DNA of 64,000 nt from Glandiceps talaboti (GCF_964340395.1 NC_135555.1:8378931-8442930); one strand, 5' to 3'; shown: positions 1 to 12,710, counted from the first letter of the stretch. The notes: a model not told the origin generated them from the letters alone. Translations and numbers: made by a program.

Positions 1-113
1 ATCAGCCCTGAGTGCTATAAAATCAGCAGGTGTATTCAAGTGCGGAAATGGAGGTAAAAATTGTCAAGAATATTACTTTCAAGAGAAAATTAGCCAGGAA
101 AGAAAAAAAATTA

Positions 114-237
114 ACCACTCACTCACTCACTCACTCACTCACTCACTCACTCACTCACTCACTCACTCACTCACTCACTCACTCACTCACTCACTCAATC
201 ACTCACTCAATCGAACAATCGAACAATCATTCAATCG

Positions 238-311
<74 letters not shown>
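114..311. repeat. (ACTC)n and (AATC)n microsatellites
   Basis: Two adjacent tetranucleotide arrays: ACTC/TCAC repeats to about 200, a short interrupted stretch, then AATC repeats to about 311. They produce a Thr-His-Ser-Leu and Ser-Ile-Asn-Gln open frame that is an artefact of the repeat. Bases 312-1430 hold no gene I can support. Confidence 0.95.
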
Positions 312-1439
312 TACATATTTGCTGTCCCTTGTGGTGCAGGTTTAAATTTTCGTTTCGCAAGTCAAGAAAACAACTATAGTACCAGCTAAGTGATTTTATA
401 ATCGGAAATAGTGTTTCTGCTTCTTATCTCTAGAAGGTTAAAACTTTCTTGTTTTGGTATGCTATTTTAAGTCATTACGTGGTGATGTAACAATGTCATA
501 CAACGGTGAACTCATTACATGGGGAGAGTTCAGATTCCTCTTTCACTGATTTTCATAAGACTTTTCATAGTAATAGTGTCACGTAGATAGATGACAAATT
601 CCTTTACTATAATTATGTTATTGCACGTGCATTTCAAATCTCTTCCCATATGTATATCATACGGCCACATGTGTTTTCATGTCTCAAAAGTTAGCAATGG
701 TATAACAAATACCAGAAAAATTTACTGACACCACCATCAGTAAAATCGTTCCTTCAGGATTATAGCACCAATGCAATCGATGTTGCATGCGTCAGCAAGA
801 CTCTTCGAGCTGATCGATCCAGGGATCATTGATGATAACAGTTCGGAAACAGCGCCCTCTCAGGTAGCAGTTCACAACACACTGTTGTTCAATGTTAATC
901 AACAACCGCGTAACAGGTGGGAGTAGCTGCGACTCAGAAGAGAAGCATTGCAGGCAATACGAGGTAACAGGCTTATAATATACAGAGGTTCCCATACAAA
1001 TGTCACCTAAGCCAATTTTATTGTCATAACTCAATTTTATCCGAGAGTAAAAATCGCATAGACCGCACTCTTCCAGAAAATAAAAAAAAATAAACGGGCC
1101 CGGGCCCGCGGCCTACCCATAATTTTGGCATTTCAATTTTTTTTTTAAATTTTGGTGATGTGCAATGTATCCACATGCGTGCTTCACATGTCGGTAAAAT
1201 GGCTGCTAGACTACTTTGCACACTTTGTTTCAAAATTATTTAAGGGTATTTCTTTGAATAATATACGTGACGTATATATGGGGTGAACATTCGAGTGGAA
1301 TTGATAATGTTCTCCGAAGAGCTCCAGACGCAAACAGAAAACTACTTATACAATGAAAGGATACTGAGTAAAATTTGAAAACATGTAAGGATGCAGAGAT
1401 AATTAAGTGTGTAAATGACCGTGAGTTAAGATTGAAGAT

Positions 1440-1690
1440 TGAAATAGGTCCGTTTTAAGAGCAGAGCGGAAAGAAGACTTCAGACTGCGATTGACTACGA
1501 AGATTGTGGGGAAGGCCGTTCCAAATTGACGAAGCAGTGTAACTGTAAGAAACGGAACGCTTACCGGCCAAGCTTGTTTAGTGACAAATTGTGTCTTTAG
1601 GATGCGGATATCGGAAGACGACCGAAGTTGTCTATGGGGAGCATAAAGATTATGGTGAAGAAGATGAGAAAGATATTCAGGACCCGGATT
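1440..1690 (-). pseudogene. decayed 3' end of a non-LTR retrotransposon (LINE) reverse-transcriptase ORF
   Basis: The minus-strand translation carries the pattern that closes many CR1/L2/Jockey-type LINE ORFs: a Tyr-Leu followed by Pro-x-Arg-Gln-Leu-Arg-Ser-Ser-Ser-Asp, then a degenerate region in the place of RSFS.AAP..WN.LP (here FGTAFPTIF), and finally SLKSSFRSALKTDLF. No catalytic reverse-transcriptase motif is present, so this is a 5'-truncated fragment of about 250 bp. The assignment rests on recalled family consensus, and the exact clade cannot be given. Confidence 0.6.
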
Positions 1691-2299
1691 CAAGACTCGA
1701 CCGGTCACCTCAAACGCCTCAGGGCCATAACACTATTAACAGAAGAAACCAGGGCCCTGGAAGAAACATTGAACCTTGTGAAGTTGTGTGCGAGAGTTCA
1801 ACGCCGGGGTTCAACACCGCGCCGTGTAGCCAATATACAAAGAGTGTGGAAGTGATTCAACTGTGACTGATTCTTTTTCGACGCATTTCTAAATTGCTAA
1901 CTATTTTGATAAATCAGTATCAGTATTCGTATTTACGAAGTTATGTGTACGTACATGGTTACATGCGTATGCCTCTCGCGCTCGCGTAACTAGAACTGGG
2001 TTATGTACATGTACATGTGGGTCGTGTGAAGAGCTGTATCATATACACCTCGTATGCAAATATAAGGTTCACCACAAGGTCACCAATAAGCGGCGAGGTC
2101 ACAGAGAGACGAACTTCGAACCACCAGCTTTATCGTTCGTCGTCGTCGTTCGAACTTACGTGTACGTCTTACTATGTGAGCTCAGGACACTCTCCTACCT
2201 TTAAAATTATGCAGTTGTCAACCATTTGGTTTATTTTGACATCACAACTGGAGTAAAATATATCCACACCAGTGCTGCGTGCAATATCGTAAGTTTGCA

Positions 2300-3208
2300 A
2301 TGGAGAATGCTCGTATCACTGACAACAACGCGGCGGACAACGACTGCGTCAAAAACACTGGTGATATGCCAGCATCTACGAGTAGTGGCACAGAAGGCGT
2401 ACCGCTGTCGAAAGATTGGTGTGAGGTTAAAGTGAAGCGTAAACCTAAACCACCGCTACAGCTTCCCAATGGCTTGGTTTTGAGCGAAGAAGACGCTGCA
2501 AGATTGGAAGCCATACAACTGGAGGATCATGTTCAAAGCCCAGATGAAGAAACCGAACTCGACAGACCCCCGGGTGGGTATAGACATCGCTCGCCGTCCG
2601 GTAGTTGTTTGAAAAGCCCTGCCAAAACACCTCCCGGCACCCCAACAGAACGGAAAACTGTAAGATTTGCCGATGATTTAGGGAGAAAACTCGTGGAACG
2701 AGTTAAGCTATTTCGAAGCGATTCTAATTCAGATATCCATGTACCCGATTATGTATACGAGACTTTAGGAATTCGTCCGTACGATACCGTCCCCACCACC
2801 ACCACGTTTCTTCACCCGTTATTCGACCAACCAGTTGCCGACTACATGGGCTTCCAGTGTCGTCTACGTTCGAATAACTTGAGTCTAGAGAATGCTGTAG
2901 CTTCCGATTTAACCATTTTGGGAACGATCAAAGTGTGTAACCTCGGATTTCACAAAAGTGCTAAAGTACGGTATACAATGGACGAATGGCAGTCTTGCGA
3001 CGACAAGCAGGCATCATACGTGAAAGATTCCTGCGATGGGCCAACAGATAGGTTTTCTTTCGCTCTGACAGCACCGACCGATATGGAAATCGGTAGCCGT
3101 CTCGAGTTTGCCATCTGTTTTGAAGTGAACGGCCAAGAATACTGGGACAGTAATGACGGTGAAAATTATAAGTTTGAATGTCAACCAAAGGGTCGAGACG
3201 ACGTTTAG
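2300..3208 (+). CDS. PPP1R3: protein phosphatase 1 regulatory subunit 3 (glycogen-targeting, CBM21)
   Basis: Intronless 302-aa protein. The first in-frame ATG (2300) has a good context (gcaATGG); a GTG-led extension of seven codons upstream is not a plausible start. Residues 119-123 (KTVRF) form the RVxF motif that docks on the PP1 catalytic subunit, followed by the FADDLG...L...VKLF stretch typical of the family. Residues about 171-293 form a CBM21 glycogen-binding domain, with GTIKVCNLGFHKSAKVRY at 208 and the carbohydrate-binding YWDSNDGENYKF at 281. Known role: tethers PP1 to glycogen particles, where it dephosphorylates glycogen synthase and phosphorylase enzymes. The N-terminal 100 residues are low complexity with several Ser/Pro sites (SPSGS, KSPAKTPPGTP) that could be phosphorylated. 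Which vertebrate paralogue (B, C, D, E) is closest cannot be decided by eye; a single intronless exon resembles 3B/3C/3D. Confidence 0.93.
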   Translation: MENARITDNNAADNDCVKNTGDMPASTSSGTEGVPLSKDWCEVKVKRKPKPPLQLPNGLVLSEEDAARLEAIQLEDHVQSPDEETELDRPPGGYRHRSPSGSCLKSPAKTPPGTPTERKTVRFADDLGRKLVERVKLFRSDSNSDIHVPDYVYETLGIRPYDTVPTTTTFLHPLFDQPVADYMGFQCRLRSNNLSLENAVASDLTILGTIKVCNLGFHKSAKVRYTMDEWQSCDDKQASYVKDSCDGPTDRFSFALTAPTDMEIGSRLEFAICFEVNGQEYWDSNDGENYKFECQPKGRDDV

Positions 3209-3787
3209 TATGATACAACACTTGTCAAAACTGAGAAGTTTTATCCAAAGGTTGTATTTATTGGTTAGTACCGTTGACTCGTGTGTAACAAATTCAAGGT
3301 ATAATTAGGTGCATGTCAACACATTTTTTTATTATCACAATTAATTTTATTTCATGATATTTTGATCAATTACACAATCATTTTTTGACAAGTTATTAAT
3401 CGGGTTGGAAAATGTAAAATTATAACCACAATGTTTACAGTTTCTAAATTCTGAACACATCAAAAGTGAGGGTCCATTCTGTGTTTAATAATTTTCTGTT
3501 TCTCTTCTGTACTGTGGAAAAGTGAGATTTAAGCTATACTCACCATAATCACCTACCTTCCTTTCTTAGATATAGTATTAAAATAGTTATTCATCAACAA
3601 AATATTGATTTCAGAGGGAGATTGTGGAGACGAAACTGATAAAATGACTAGCAATTATTATATGTAAACTATAAGGGTTATTACTCATAAAAAAAATCAC
3701 ATCTAAATGTATATAGTAAGGTTTATTTTGGTACATTGTGTTACATGTTACAGATTTTCGCAAAATTAATAAGTCTAGACAGAGTAA

Positions 3788-4200
3788 GGCCAGCTGCCAT
3801 CATCATACCAGTCCATTGGTATTGTTGATACAGTGCATTTCAAAGAAACCATTCAGCTTCTCAGTTTGATACAACCACACAGATCTCAATAAGGAACTGC
3901 ACAACCTACATTTCAATAGCAAGCTATAAATTTATTGCTATATTTAGTCTAATGAAATAAACCATTTAAATGAACACTGCAACAAAACACAGACACAACA
4001 CAAGGTGCCAATGTTTTGACATCTGCATATGATGTGCATTTCATCTAGACAAAATGTTGCAAGAAACTGTATTCATTCAATCTTGCTGTAGCAGGTGCAG
4101 TTTCTTATTTTGATTTCTGTGTGGTTGTATCAAACAGAGAAGCAGAATGGTGTTTTGAAATCCGCTGTAGTTGACAGTTTATCATTCAAGAAATCTGGCC
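3788..4200. mobile_element. foldback element with arms of about 170 bp (giant hairpin)
   Basis: The left arm (3788-3960) is repeated, diverged, as the reverse complement in the right arm (4037-4200). Matched blocks are GGCCAG at both tips, GTTTGATACAACCACACAG near 3860 against its complement near 4115-4135, AACTGCAC inside that, and TTAGTCTAATGAAAT (3943) against ATTTCATCTAGACAAAA (4038). The loop is about 75 nt. It lies 580 bp downstream of the PPP1R3 stop and includes an AATAAA at 3956. It resembles foldback or long-TIR non-autonomous DNA elements; no transposase is present. Confidence 0.75.
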
Positions 4201-7033
4201 AAAATCAAAATGTACAAAAAAAAATTGATTTAAAATGATTATCTCAAAATTTAGGATAATTTGTCTGTACTAAGTACCAGTAGTTAGGACTCGGTGGGCT
4301 ACTGTATTCATTACTGGAGGAAATCAATTGTATGTTCGTTAAAGTAGTCATTAAATTGAGGGCATTTATCAATTAAGTGACAGTCAGCAATGCTCTGTAA
4401 TTGAATAACATAGGGTTACGGGGTCATTGAATTGTATCAGGGGTCATTGAATTGTATCTCATCCAGAATGTGGTCAGTAATATGTTACCTGTTTTTCATC
4501 ATAGTCAGGAATCTATTCAATGTCATCTTCACTGTGTAGTCAGTTCAGAATCAATTCTTTCTGACAACGTTAGTCACCTGTGAGAAAGCCCAGTTCTGAG
4601 CTATTAGAGTGTAAAGTTATGTGTACAATTCCAACTATTTTTGTTTGTTGGGTATTATGTGACAGTTTGTGTTGTTTGCTTGCAACACTATTTAAAGAAT
4701 ATGAATATGACTTTCATAAACAATGACCACCACTATTGTAAATAGGTATCAAAGAATTGTAAAATAGTTTAATATTGATATCACTATGTATAATTGTAGT
4801 AGTGAACAGTTTAGGAAAACAATGAGGTAAAGATGGAATGGGTAAACTCAATTTTTGAAATGGGATCAGAATCTGTTTTGAAATCAGAAAGTTTGGAAAT
4901 GAGAGTTTTGGATATGAACAGGTGTCATTGTACAAATTGGGATAGGGGTATCATTCTGGAAATGGGAATGATTTCTGATCAGGGTCATTATGGAAATAAG
5001 GACAGTTGAGGTCATTGTGGAAGTGAATATCTTGACTGTGGGTTTGATTAGAACAAAAACGAATGTAGTTGGCATCGATATAGGACTCCAGTTATGGTGT
5101 TGGTGATGAGGGAATTGGAGTTGAGGGGATTCCTTGTACTGTCTGTATACTACAATACCATGACATGATAGGATAATATTCTGTTGAATTTTATTTATTG
5201 TCTAAACGATATTAGCTGATGTCAAATTTTTGATGACTTTTTGTACAATTTGAAAATGCTTGATATTTGCTGACTAACTTAGGCTCATATTGTAACAACG
5301 ACTAAGAACTGCACAATCAGGATAACATTTGCAGTAATTGTTATAACTGTAGACTTCTCCACTGTCTATGTTATAACTAATAGATTAGATATATTCAATC
5401 ATATTGAACAAAAAGGTTACCTAGCAACAAGGACATGTCATGTCTATAGGTTTCGAGCAGTAAATGCAGGCTGGGATGTTGTGAATGAAATTTGAATTGT
5501 TCCTCAAATAAGTCTTCATCTATTTGTAGTGCTCAGACAACATTATTAATGTTATATTTCTGATACCATTTCTCTTTTTGAAAACTTTTACATTAAGCTA
5601 TGCTTAGAAATACTTGCCATATGAGTTACTAGTATTGTCAAAGTTAAACCAGTCTTAAATATGCTTTAAAAAGACACATTTTATATAGAACTTATTTTGA
5701 AAGTCATTAGAAAGAAGGAAGGTCAAACGTATATTTTTTGAGGTCATTGACTTTTCGTGCCGATCAAATTGTATCAAGGCTAGGGTGTGGTTGCTTGGCA
5801 ACACAACATACTACTACTAGCAGACTGATGGTCCAGTTAGATAACTGTATATAATAGAACATTTGATAACATATTGTCTGTCAGTACTATATTTATTTAG
5901 TTTGTTGTAATTTAGTATGATAGACAGAATAAGGTCAACACTATAAACACTGCATATATATTAGTTTAGATTTCTCATTTGAAGCTTGTTAATTTTAGAT
6001 CTCGTGTTTCAGTACTGTGCTGTTTTGGTTACCTGTAGTTTGTGAGGTTAAACTATGTTTTCTTTTTTCAGCCTGCATTGAAAGTAATATATATAGCAAT
6101 TTTGTTTTTTGTAAATGTGATTCTTTTTAAGCTCTATACATATATTGTTAGTTTTTATGTTGTAATCGTACTGGGTGACTATCTCTGAGTGTTGTAATCC
6201 CATGATTCTCCCTATCTGGTGAAAACTGACAGATATACCATACTTTAATAATGTCAAAATTCTAGGTCTAAAGTTGTACAGTTTTTGGAGCTTTAGCCTT
6301 TTCCAGGACTATTTCCTATTTTTTTCTCTTTCAAAATTTAATAAATATATAAATAAATACATATATTATATATGGATTTTTTGTACACAAAAACCCCACA
6401 AGTTGAGGAAAACAGGATTTCAAAAAGATAAAGATTGAAATATGTCAACAAATTACATAAAGATAAGATTTTTTTGTACAACTGTTTGGCATTAAACGAT
6501 TTGTCTGTCCTTAAAGTTATAGCACTGGTTTTGTGGCTAGTCACAGTAAAAGGTCAAATTCTGTCTGACCCTATTTTAATGGTTATGGGACACATTCTAT
6601 TCAACTCCTTCAGTTCTCACTAACCATTTTATGCAAACAATTGTAAAAAATCTTATTATATATTTTTATGTACTTTGTTGACATATTTAACTTTTACATA
6701 TTTAAGACTGGTATGACACAAAAAATCCAAATAAATATATGTATTTGTTACATTTTAAAGCGAGAAAAATAGAAAATAGTTTGAGATAAGAGTAGGGTAC
6801 ATAAAATGAATGGGTTGGTAACAAGTAGGGTATACTTGAATACATACTGATGAGAGACAAAGTAAACAATTCAAACTATAAATAAACTCCAGTGGCCATG
6901 CATCTTATAAATGAAAGATTTCAATATTTGTGTATTGTTTAAGGAAACCTAAATTTATTTTTACCAAATGCAGGAACAGTGTAAAGGCTTAGTTAAATAT
7001 AATTCAAAATTTACGTATGAAAAACTATGTTTT
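4201..7033. other. gene-less stretch
   Basis: No ORF with protein-like composition is present. There is a short direct duplication (ggtcattgaattgtatc) near 4420-4460, and a degenerate tandem stretch at about 4840-5040 built on 'aatgggaatgatttctgatcag'-like words. Otherwise it is AT-rich unique-looking sequence. Confidence 0.5.
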
Positions 7034-7301
7034 CAGGGGTGAACAAATCCACTGGTCCTGGGTCCGGAACTAGCGATTTTTTGGGGCGGACCACACAAAT
7101 TTTACCTTGTTCGGTCCGTCAGACCAGTACCTTACTGTTAATAACTGTTAAAAAGTCGTCTGAATATACAGATTCATAGGCAAGATTTAATGTTTCACAT
7201 TAGCGGGACCTGGGACCACTAATTCTATCAGCAGGACCATTGGATTTTCTAAGGGACTGGTCCGGGGACCACCAGTTCACAAAATAATTTGTTCACCCCT
7301 G
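7034..7301. mobile_element. MITE with 15-bp perfect terminal inverted repeats
   Basis: A 268-bp element begins CAGGGGTGAACAAAT and ends with its exact reverse complement ATTTGTTCACCCCTG. It is flanked on both sides by GTTTT (7029-7033 and 7302-7306), a likely 5-bp target-site duplication. Subterminal inverted similarity (CCACTGGTCC versus GGACCACCAG) extends the ends. The interior is rich in GGACC/GGTCC words and has no ORF. CAGGG termini resemble hAT ends, but hAT usually makes 8-bp duplications, so the superfamily is open. Confidence 0.85.
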
Positions 7302-8393
7302 GTTTTGCAGAGCTAACCTAAAAGTTAAAAAGTTGTCCAATATAAAGGCATGATCTATGTAATTGTTTGGCTTCACTGATAAGATAACACTAATGTGAGG
7401 ATGTGGGATTGAAACCTTAGACATAAAGGTGCCAGTCACCGCAAAGAGATTAAAAATACATGTACAAACCAAAGTACAAAGTTTCTCAAATATTGGAAGT
7501 ATGAATTATATTATTAGGAAACTGTTTTTTGAATCAATGAGAAATCCTATATATCTATATTGTATAGATAAAGGGATATTAAGTGGAACTTTATCCAGGT
7601 TGTGACAAAAAAGAAAATGAAAAAATTACAGATAATTTATCATGTGTTTGTATCAGCTGTGCTTATGTCATTAAATTTACAGATATTTACGTTGTGAAGA
7701 TAATTTATTTAGAACTGTGATGAACCCTAGTGAGTGGTGATGAACCCTTGACAAAGAAGGGGAAGGTTGTCTAGTACTAGTAATATACAAACTGTTGGCT
7801 TATTGTGATTTCTTTTTCAATTCATATATTCACGCTCTGATTTTAATTCTAAATATGATTAAGAATTCTACGTTCGTAGACATTTATTCTTGTAGTAAAT
7901 TCTAGAGACTATATTTTGTTATTTTAAAGCCGGTGGATTCCAACATACTGGATCTAGTAACATAAGTAGATAGACATAGAAGCAGTCATTCAAAATAAAA
8001 TGACCAATATGATAGTTTGACATTTTGTCAGTAACCCGAGGTATGTCACAGCTGTCAACAATCCATATAGAGAAACTAGTCTATAGCTAGCTTTATACAA
8101 ATTTATGGGCAAATGTATTTATTGTTTGATAAAGTTATGTATAGGAATTGTGAACAGTGTTGAAGACATAATGGAATTATTATTTAAATTACAATCATAG
8201 ATAAATAATAAAAATGGAGATAAACTAATCATTTTGTAGTGTCTACAGTTACAGCTGACTGTGGACCACCTTATCTCTGAAAAAAACTCTTAAATTAATA
8301 GGAAGTGGTGTCCTATTGTTTTGAAAACTTGAAGTCAAGTTTTATGGTTGAAATCTATATTATACAATCAAACTAGTCTGACTAGTTACACAA

Positions 8394-8465
8394 GGGTTCC
8401 CACACACTAGCCTGTCCGGCACTGTATAGGGTTCCCACACACTAGCCTGTCTGGCCCTGTATAGA
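8394..8465. repeat. direct duplication, two copies of about 35 bp
   Basis: The words gggttcccacacactagcc and tgtccggcactgtata / tgtctggccctgtata occur twice in tandem. This is a recent local duplication in sequence with no gene. Confidence 0.8.
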
Positions 8466-8555
8466 TAATGTGAGGAAGAGATAAGAGAGATAAAATCATC
8501 ACTGTGTAGCATCAGTCTCTATTTGTAGACAGTGTGATGAGATACTGACACAGAT

Positions 8556-8589
8556 CATAGACAGTGGAGTCTCCCCTCCACTGTCTATG
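8556..8589. repeat. perfect 14-bp inverted repeat with 6-nt loop
   Basis: CATAGACAGTGGAG (8556-8569), TCTCCC loop, then CTCCACTGTCTATG (8576-8589). The stem has no mismatches and would form a stable RNA or DNA hairpin. No T-run terminator or coding context accompanies it, and its function is unknown. Confidence 0.85.
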
Positions 8590-9929
8590 CACAGATGAGC
8601 ATCTCCCTTTCCACCTTCCATTGTCTGTGCTACATAGGACAACACCCATTGTTATGACAAAAATAGATAAACAGTGGGCAAGTTTATCTTTCTTTTGTTT
8701 GGACTGTGGGAAAGAAATAGAACAGAGGAAACTTAAGTACAGACATAAAAATACCAACATAAATTTACATCTAGTAGTAAAGATGATGACACTGAATTCA
8801 AGGGGCACTGGTTTACACTTGTTTACATACTTTGTAATTGATGAGTACTAAGGGTATTGTTAGTTTTGTTTAAGAAGATTTTATGCATTGTTTTATTACT
8901 TGGCTTACAGCAGGCTGGTTTGTTTGTTTTGATTTGGGTCACTTGTACCAGTAATACTAAAATAGGAAAAACACCTATGGTAAATCAGCCATGCATTACA
9001 AGTTTTATTGAATTTTGAAATTCCTAGAATCTGATGTTGTTTTTACACCATAGTAGGACAGACGAATAGATTTACATTTAATATGTAAAGAGGTCATTGG
9101 AGGTCATTTCAGGACATGTCATGTCTCTTCACAAGGTGACCAACTCTATAAATACTTGTTTTCTCTCTCATTGTAAGCTGTGACTCTATAGTATGCTAAC
9201 AATTCTATGTTGACCTTTGACCTGGGAGTATGCTGACAATGCAGTTTTGACCTTTGACCTGAAAGTATGCTAGCAATGCAATGGTGTGGTGTGTGAGTGT
9301 TGCTTGCATTGTAAAGCATAGCTGCTCATAACTCTGTGTAGAATGGAATGATAACAGTGACTCAACTCAGAGACTTTACTTACCCAGTAAACATATGGCA
9401 TGTTTGCATGAGAACAAGTCCTATATTTACATTTATATGTATTTATTTAAGCAGCTCTGCATTACATTGGCTCAGCAGTGAAATGGCAGTGAACTACTAC
9501 AACAATAGCAACATAGAAATGCATTTGAGGTCTTTATAGCCAAACTACTCTACTGAGATCTGTTATAAGACTTTGTTATTTATCTAACTATTTGTAGTAC
9601 AAGCATGTGATGTTTAGTTTAAGACCCTGGGATTTCATTGACAGTGTGTTATTTGAATTATTAGCCATCAATAGCTTTTGTAAAAGTTGTGATCATATTT
9701 ATCTTTCTAAGTGGAAAGAAGTATTTTGTTGACACTTCAATTTGAAAGACATTCACAAGTGTGGTATTTCTAGCGTACAACACATAGAATTGGTACAAAT
9801 ACAGAATTTAGGTGTTTTTTTTCTATAACTTGAAATAGAATTACAGTGTCTTCCATTTTCACTCTGGAATTTAGTTAGATTTGTATGGTTCAGAGAATTT
9901 CAATGCTATAGTGTAACAGTTTATATACT

Positions 9930-10370
9930 GATAAGCACCATAGCTCATTTGATTTGGTACCAAAAGGTACCTCTTGCTTATTTGATTTGGTACCAAAAGG
10001 TACCTCTAGCTCATTTGAGTTTTGCACTGATCGATACTCATAGCTGATTGGTACCCAAGCTTACTTAATTTGCATTTTCTTTGATTGTACCCTAGTTCAT
10101 TTGATATTGTGTTGATTGGTACCCTTAGCTGATTTCACTTGGTGCTGATTGGGTACCCCTAGCTGACTAAAATTGCACCGATTTGTATCTGTAGAATTTT
10201 GATTTGTTGTGGATAATCTGATTGGTATACCAAATTCATTGATATTGTAGTAAGTGGCAATCTAATAGTAATAGCCGATTTCAGTTGGTGCTGATTGGTA
10301 CCCCCTAGCAGACTTAGTTTGCAGAGATTGGTATCTAGCATACTTGATTTTTGTTGATTTGTATTCATAT
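9930..10370. repeat. degenerate minisatellite built on 'agctcatttgatttggtacc'
   Basis: About ten diverged units of roughly 40 bp containing (T)GATTGGTACC and CTAGCTGA words. The two copies at 9945-10005 are nearly identical and carry GGTACCAAAAGGTACC, itself an inverted repeat. No coding potential. Confidence 0.75.
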
Positions 10371-11094
10371 ACATTAGATATCACCAACATTCATGACATT
10401 TGTAAAATACAGTATTCCTAATATTAATTTATAGTAAATCATTTTTGATATAATCGGAATTTACAAAATTATCAAAAATGATTATTTGATCAAGAAGTTA
10501 TAGTGATCTCATATGATAGGGAGTATTTAGTTACACTCCACTTACTGTTCATGTTACCGTGACAACTGATAAGGATATTGTTTAGCAAGTGAATTTTGTT
10601 GATAAGATTTATATACTGTTAAAAACTAATGTACATACATACATGGTTCTGTGTTTTGTATAAAGCATTTTGAATTGAAAGGAATGTTACACAGTGACTT
10701 ATTTATTTGTTTTCTGCATGAGATTAAAGAATGTGCAATTCAATAAAAACATTATCTGACTGGAAAGTTTGATTGAAATATGGGAAAAGGAGAGTGTGGT
10801 AGATATCATGTGATTACAAGTGGTATTTTTGTACCATACACTATGAAGGAATATAGTCTCAATAGCAGCAAACAATAACCAAGCCCTAAAGTCGGTTTAA
10901 ATGGAGAGTAGTGGTGATAGTTGTATGCCACATTTACATACAAGACTTTCATTCCAAGATTTGCATATGTGAGCTTCAAAGTGTTGCCTCCAGGACTGAT
11001 GGAGTATCAGTAATGTTTCGGGGGACAAAGATTCTTATGACTTATCAAATATGTTTTAATATGATTAGCTGCATAACACGTCATTGATGCCGAC

Positions 11095-12060
11095 AGGATT
11101 GTAGCACATATGACAGGACTACAGCACTGCAAATTTGGGTAGTAAACAGGACTACAGCACTGCAAATTTGGATTGTAGACAGGACTACAGCACTGCAGAT
11201 TTCGGTTGTAGACAGGAGTACAGCATTGCAAATTGGGGTTGTAGACAGGAGTACAGCACTGCAAATTTGGGTTGTAGACAGGAGTACAGCATTGCAAATT
11301 GGGGTTGTAGACAGGAGTACAGCACTGCAAATTTGGGTTGTAGACAGGACTACAGCACTGCAAATTGGGGTTGTAGACAGGAGTACAGTACTGTACAACA
11401 CTGCAGATTGGGGTTGGAGACAGGACTACAGCACTGCAAATTTGGGTTGTAGACAGGACTACAGCATTGCAAATTGGGGTTGTAGACAGGAGTACAGCAC
11501 TGTACAACACTGCAGATTGGGGTTGGAGACAGGACTACAGCACTGCAAATTTGGGTTGTAGACAGGACTACAGCACTGCAAATTGGGGTTGTAGACAGGA
11601 CTACAGCACTGCAAATTTGGACTGCAATACAACTGTAGCAATGCATGTTTAATGCTTACTAACAGTACTACAGAGTGCGTTGTAGACAACTACATCACTG
11701 CATGTGGGTGTAGACAGGACTACAGCACTGCATGTCAAGGGTGTAGACAGGACTACAGCACTGCATGTCAAGGGTGTAGACAGGACTGCAGCACTGCATG
11801 TCAAGGGTGTTGACATGACTACAGCACTGCATGTCAAGGGTATAGACAGGACTACAGTACTGCATGTCATGGGTATAGACAGGACTACAGCACTGCGGAT
11901 TGGGGGTGTAGACAGAACTACAGCTCTGCATGCCAGGGGTGTAGACAGCAATATAACACCGCATGTTTGGTTGCAGACCACACTGCAACATTTCTGAACA
12001 TGGCTAAAGACAGTATTGCAGTAATGCATGTCATGGTTGAAGGGACAAGACTACAGAATT
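11095..12060. repeat. 33-bp minisatellite, two subfamilies
   Basis: From about 11110 to 11640 the unit is 33 bp (gtagacaggagtacagc followed by a(c/t)tgcaaatttgggtt), with aaatttggg and aaattgggg versions often alternating. From about 11690 to 11960 a related 33-bp unit uses gcatgtcaagggt in place of the gcaaatttgggtt part. Because 33 is divisible by three and stop codons are absent in several frames, the array opens reading frames of 60-170 codons on both strands with an 11-residue period (for example a Cys-Cys-x-Pro-Val-Tyr motif on the minus strand). I treat these as repeat artefacts. Confidence 0.92.
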
Positions 12061-12514
12061 GCCTTGGGTTTAGTTGTACATAACTTATGATCTATTAGTT
12101 CCAGGGAACACATCGTAGACTGTTTGCAGTGATGTTAGCATCTAAGCTGTTCATTAAACCAAATGATACACACACTTCAGACATACATGTAGTCTATATA
12201 TGACATCTGTTTACTTTGAAGGCCAATAAAACTAACAAATGATTGATTTGGTTACAGCCAGTATATATATATGTATATATGACATCTGAACAATTCAAAG
12301 TCCAATAAAAGTTGATAAATGTACAGTTTCAGCCAAAGTAGCTATTATATTCACACATCTAAACCCCTAATTAAAATACTCTCATAAATCAATGTGGTGG
12401 TAATATGCCAGTCTGGTCAGGTATGCATCTATGAGACATCTGTGCCAATATTATGCCACAATCTTCAACACACATCAACAGGACAATAACAAAGCTTAGA
12501 AGATTTATTGGTGC

Positions 12515-12710
12515 CTGCAACAGCATTTTACCTCATGCTAGAAGGTTACAATAGAGCAAGATGGTCGACTTATTCTCATACATGCCTATAGTTATTGTGT
12601 GTAGTGCAAAGAGTGAAAGTTATGGTGTCGACCAAGAAATTGAATGGTCGTTATTTTCATGACACATCTTCGTGGCTAAATTCTACTACTAGTACCAAGA
12701 ATTGGAATAC
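12515..12710. mobile_element. dispersed repeat, copy 1
   Basis: Shares a long gapped match with 37446-37655: CATTTTACCTCATGCTAG, then GCAAGATGGTCGACTTATTCTC, then GTGTCGACCAAGAAATTGAATG and similar words. This is a non-autonomous interspersed element of about 200 bp with no recognised ORF; its ends were not resolved. Confidence 0.75.

Noticed and set aside
11007-11510. 167-codon minus-strand ORF rich in Cys-Cys-x-Pro-Val-Tyr
   Set aside because: It is the 33-bp minisatellite read in a stop-free frame; overlapping frames on both strands are equally open.
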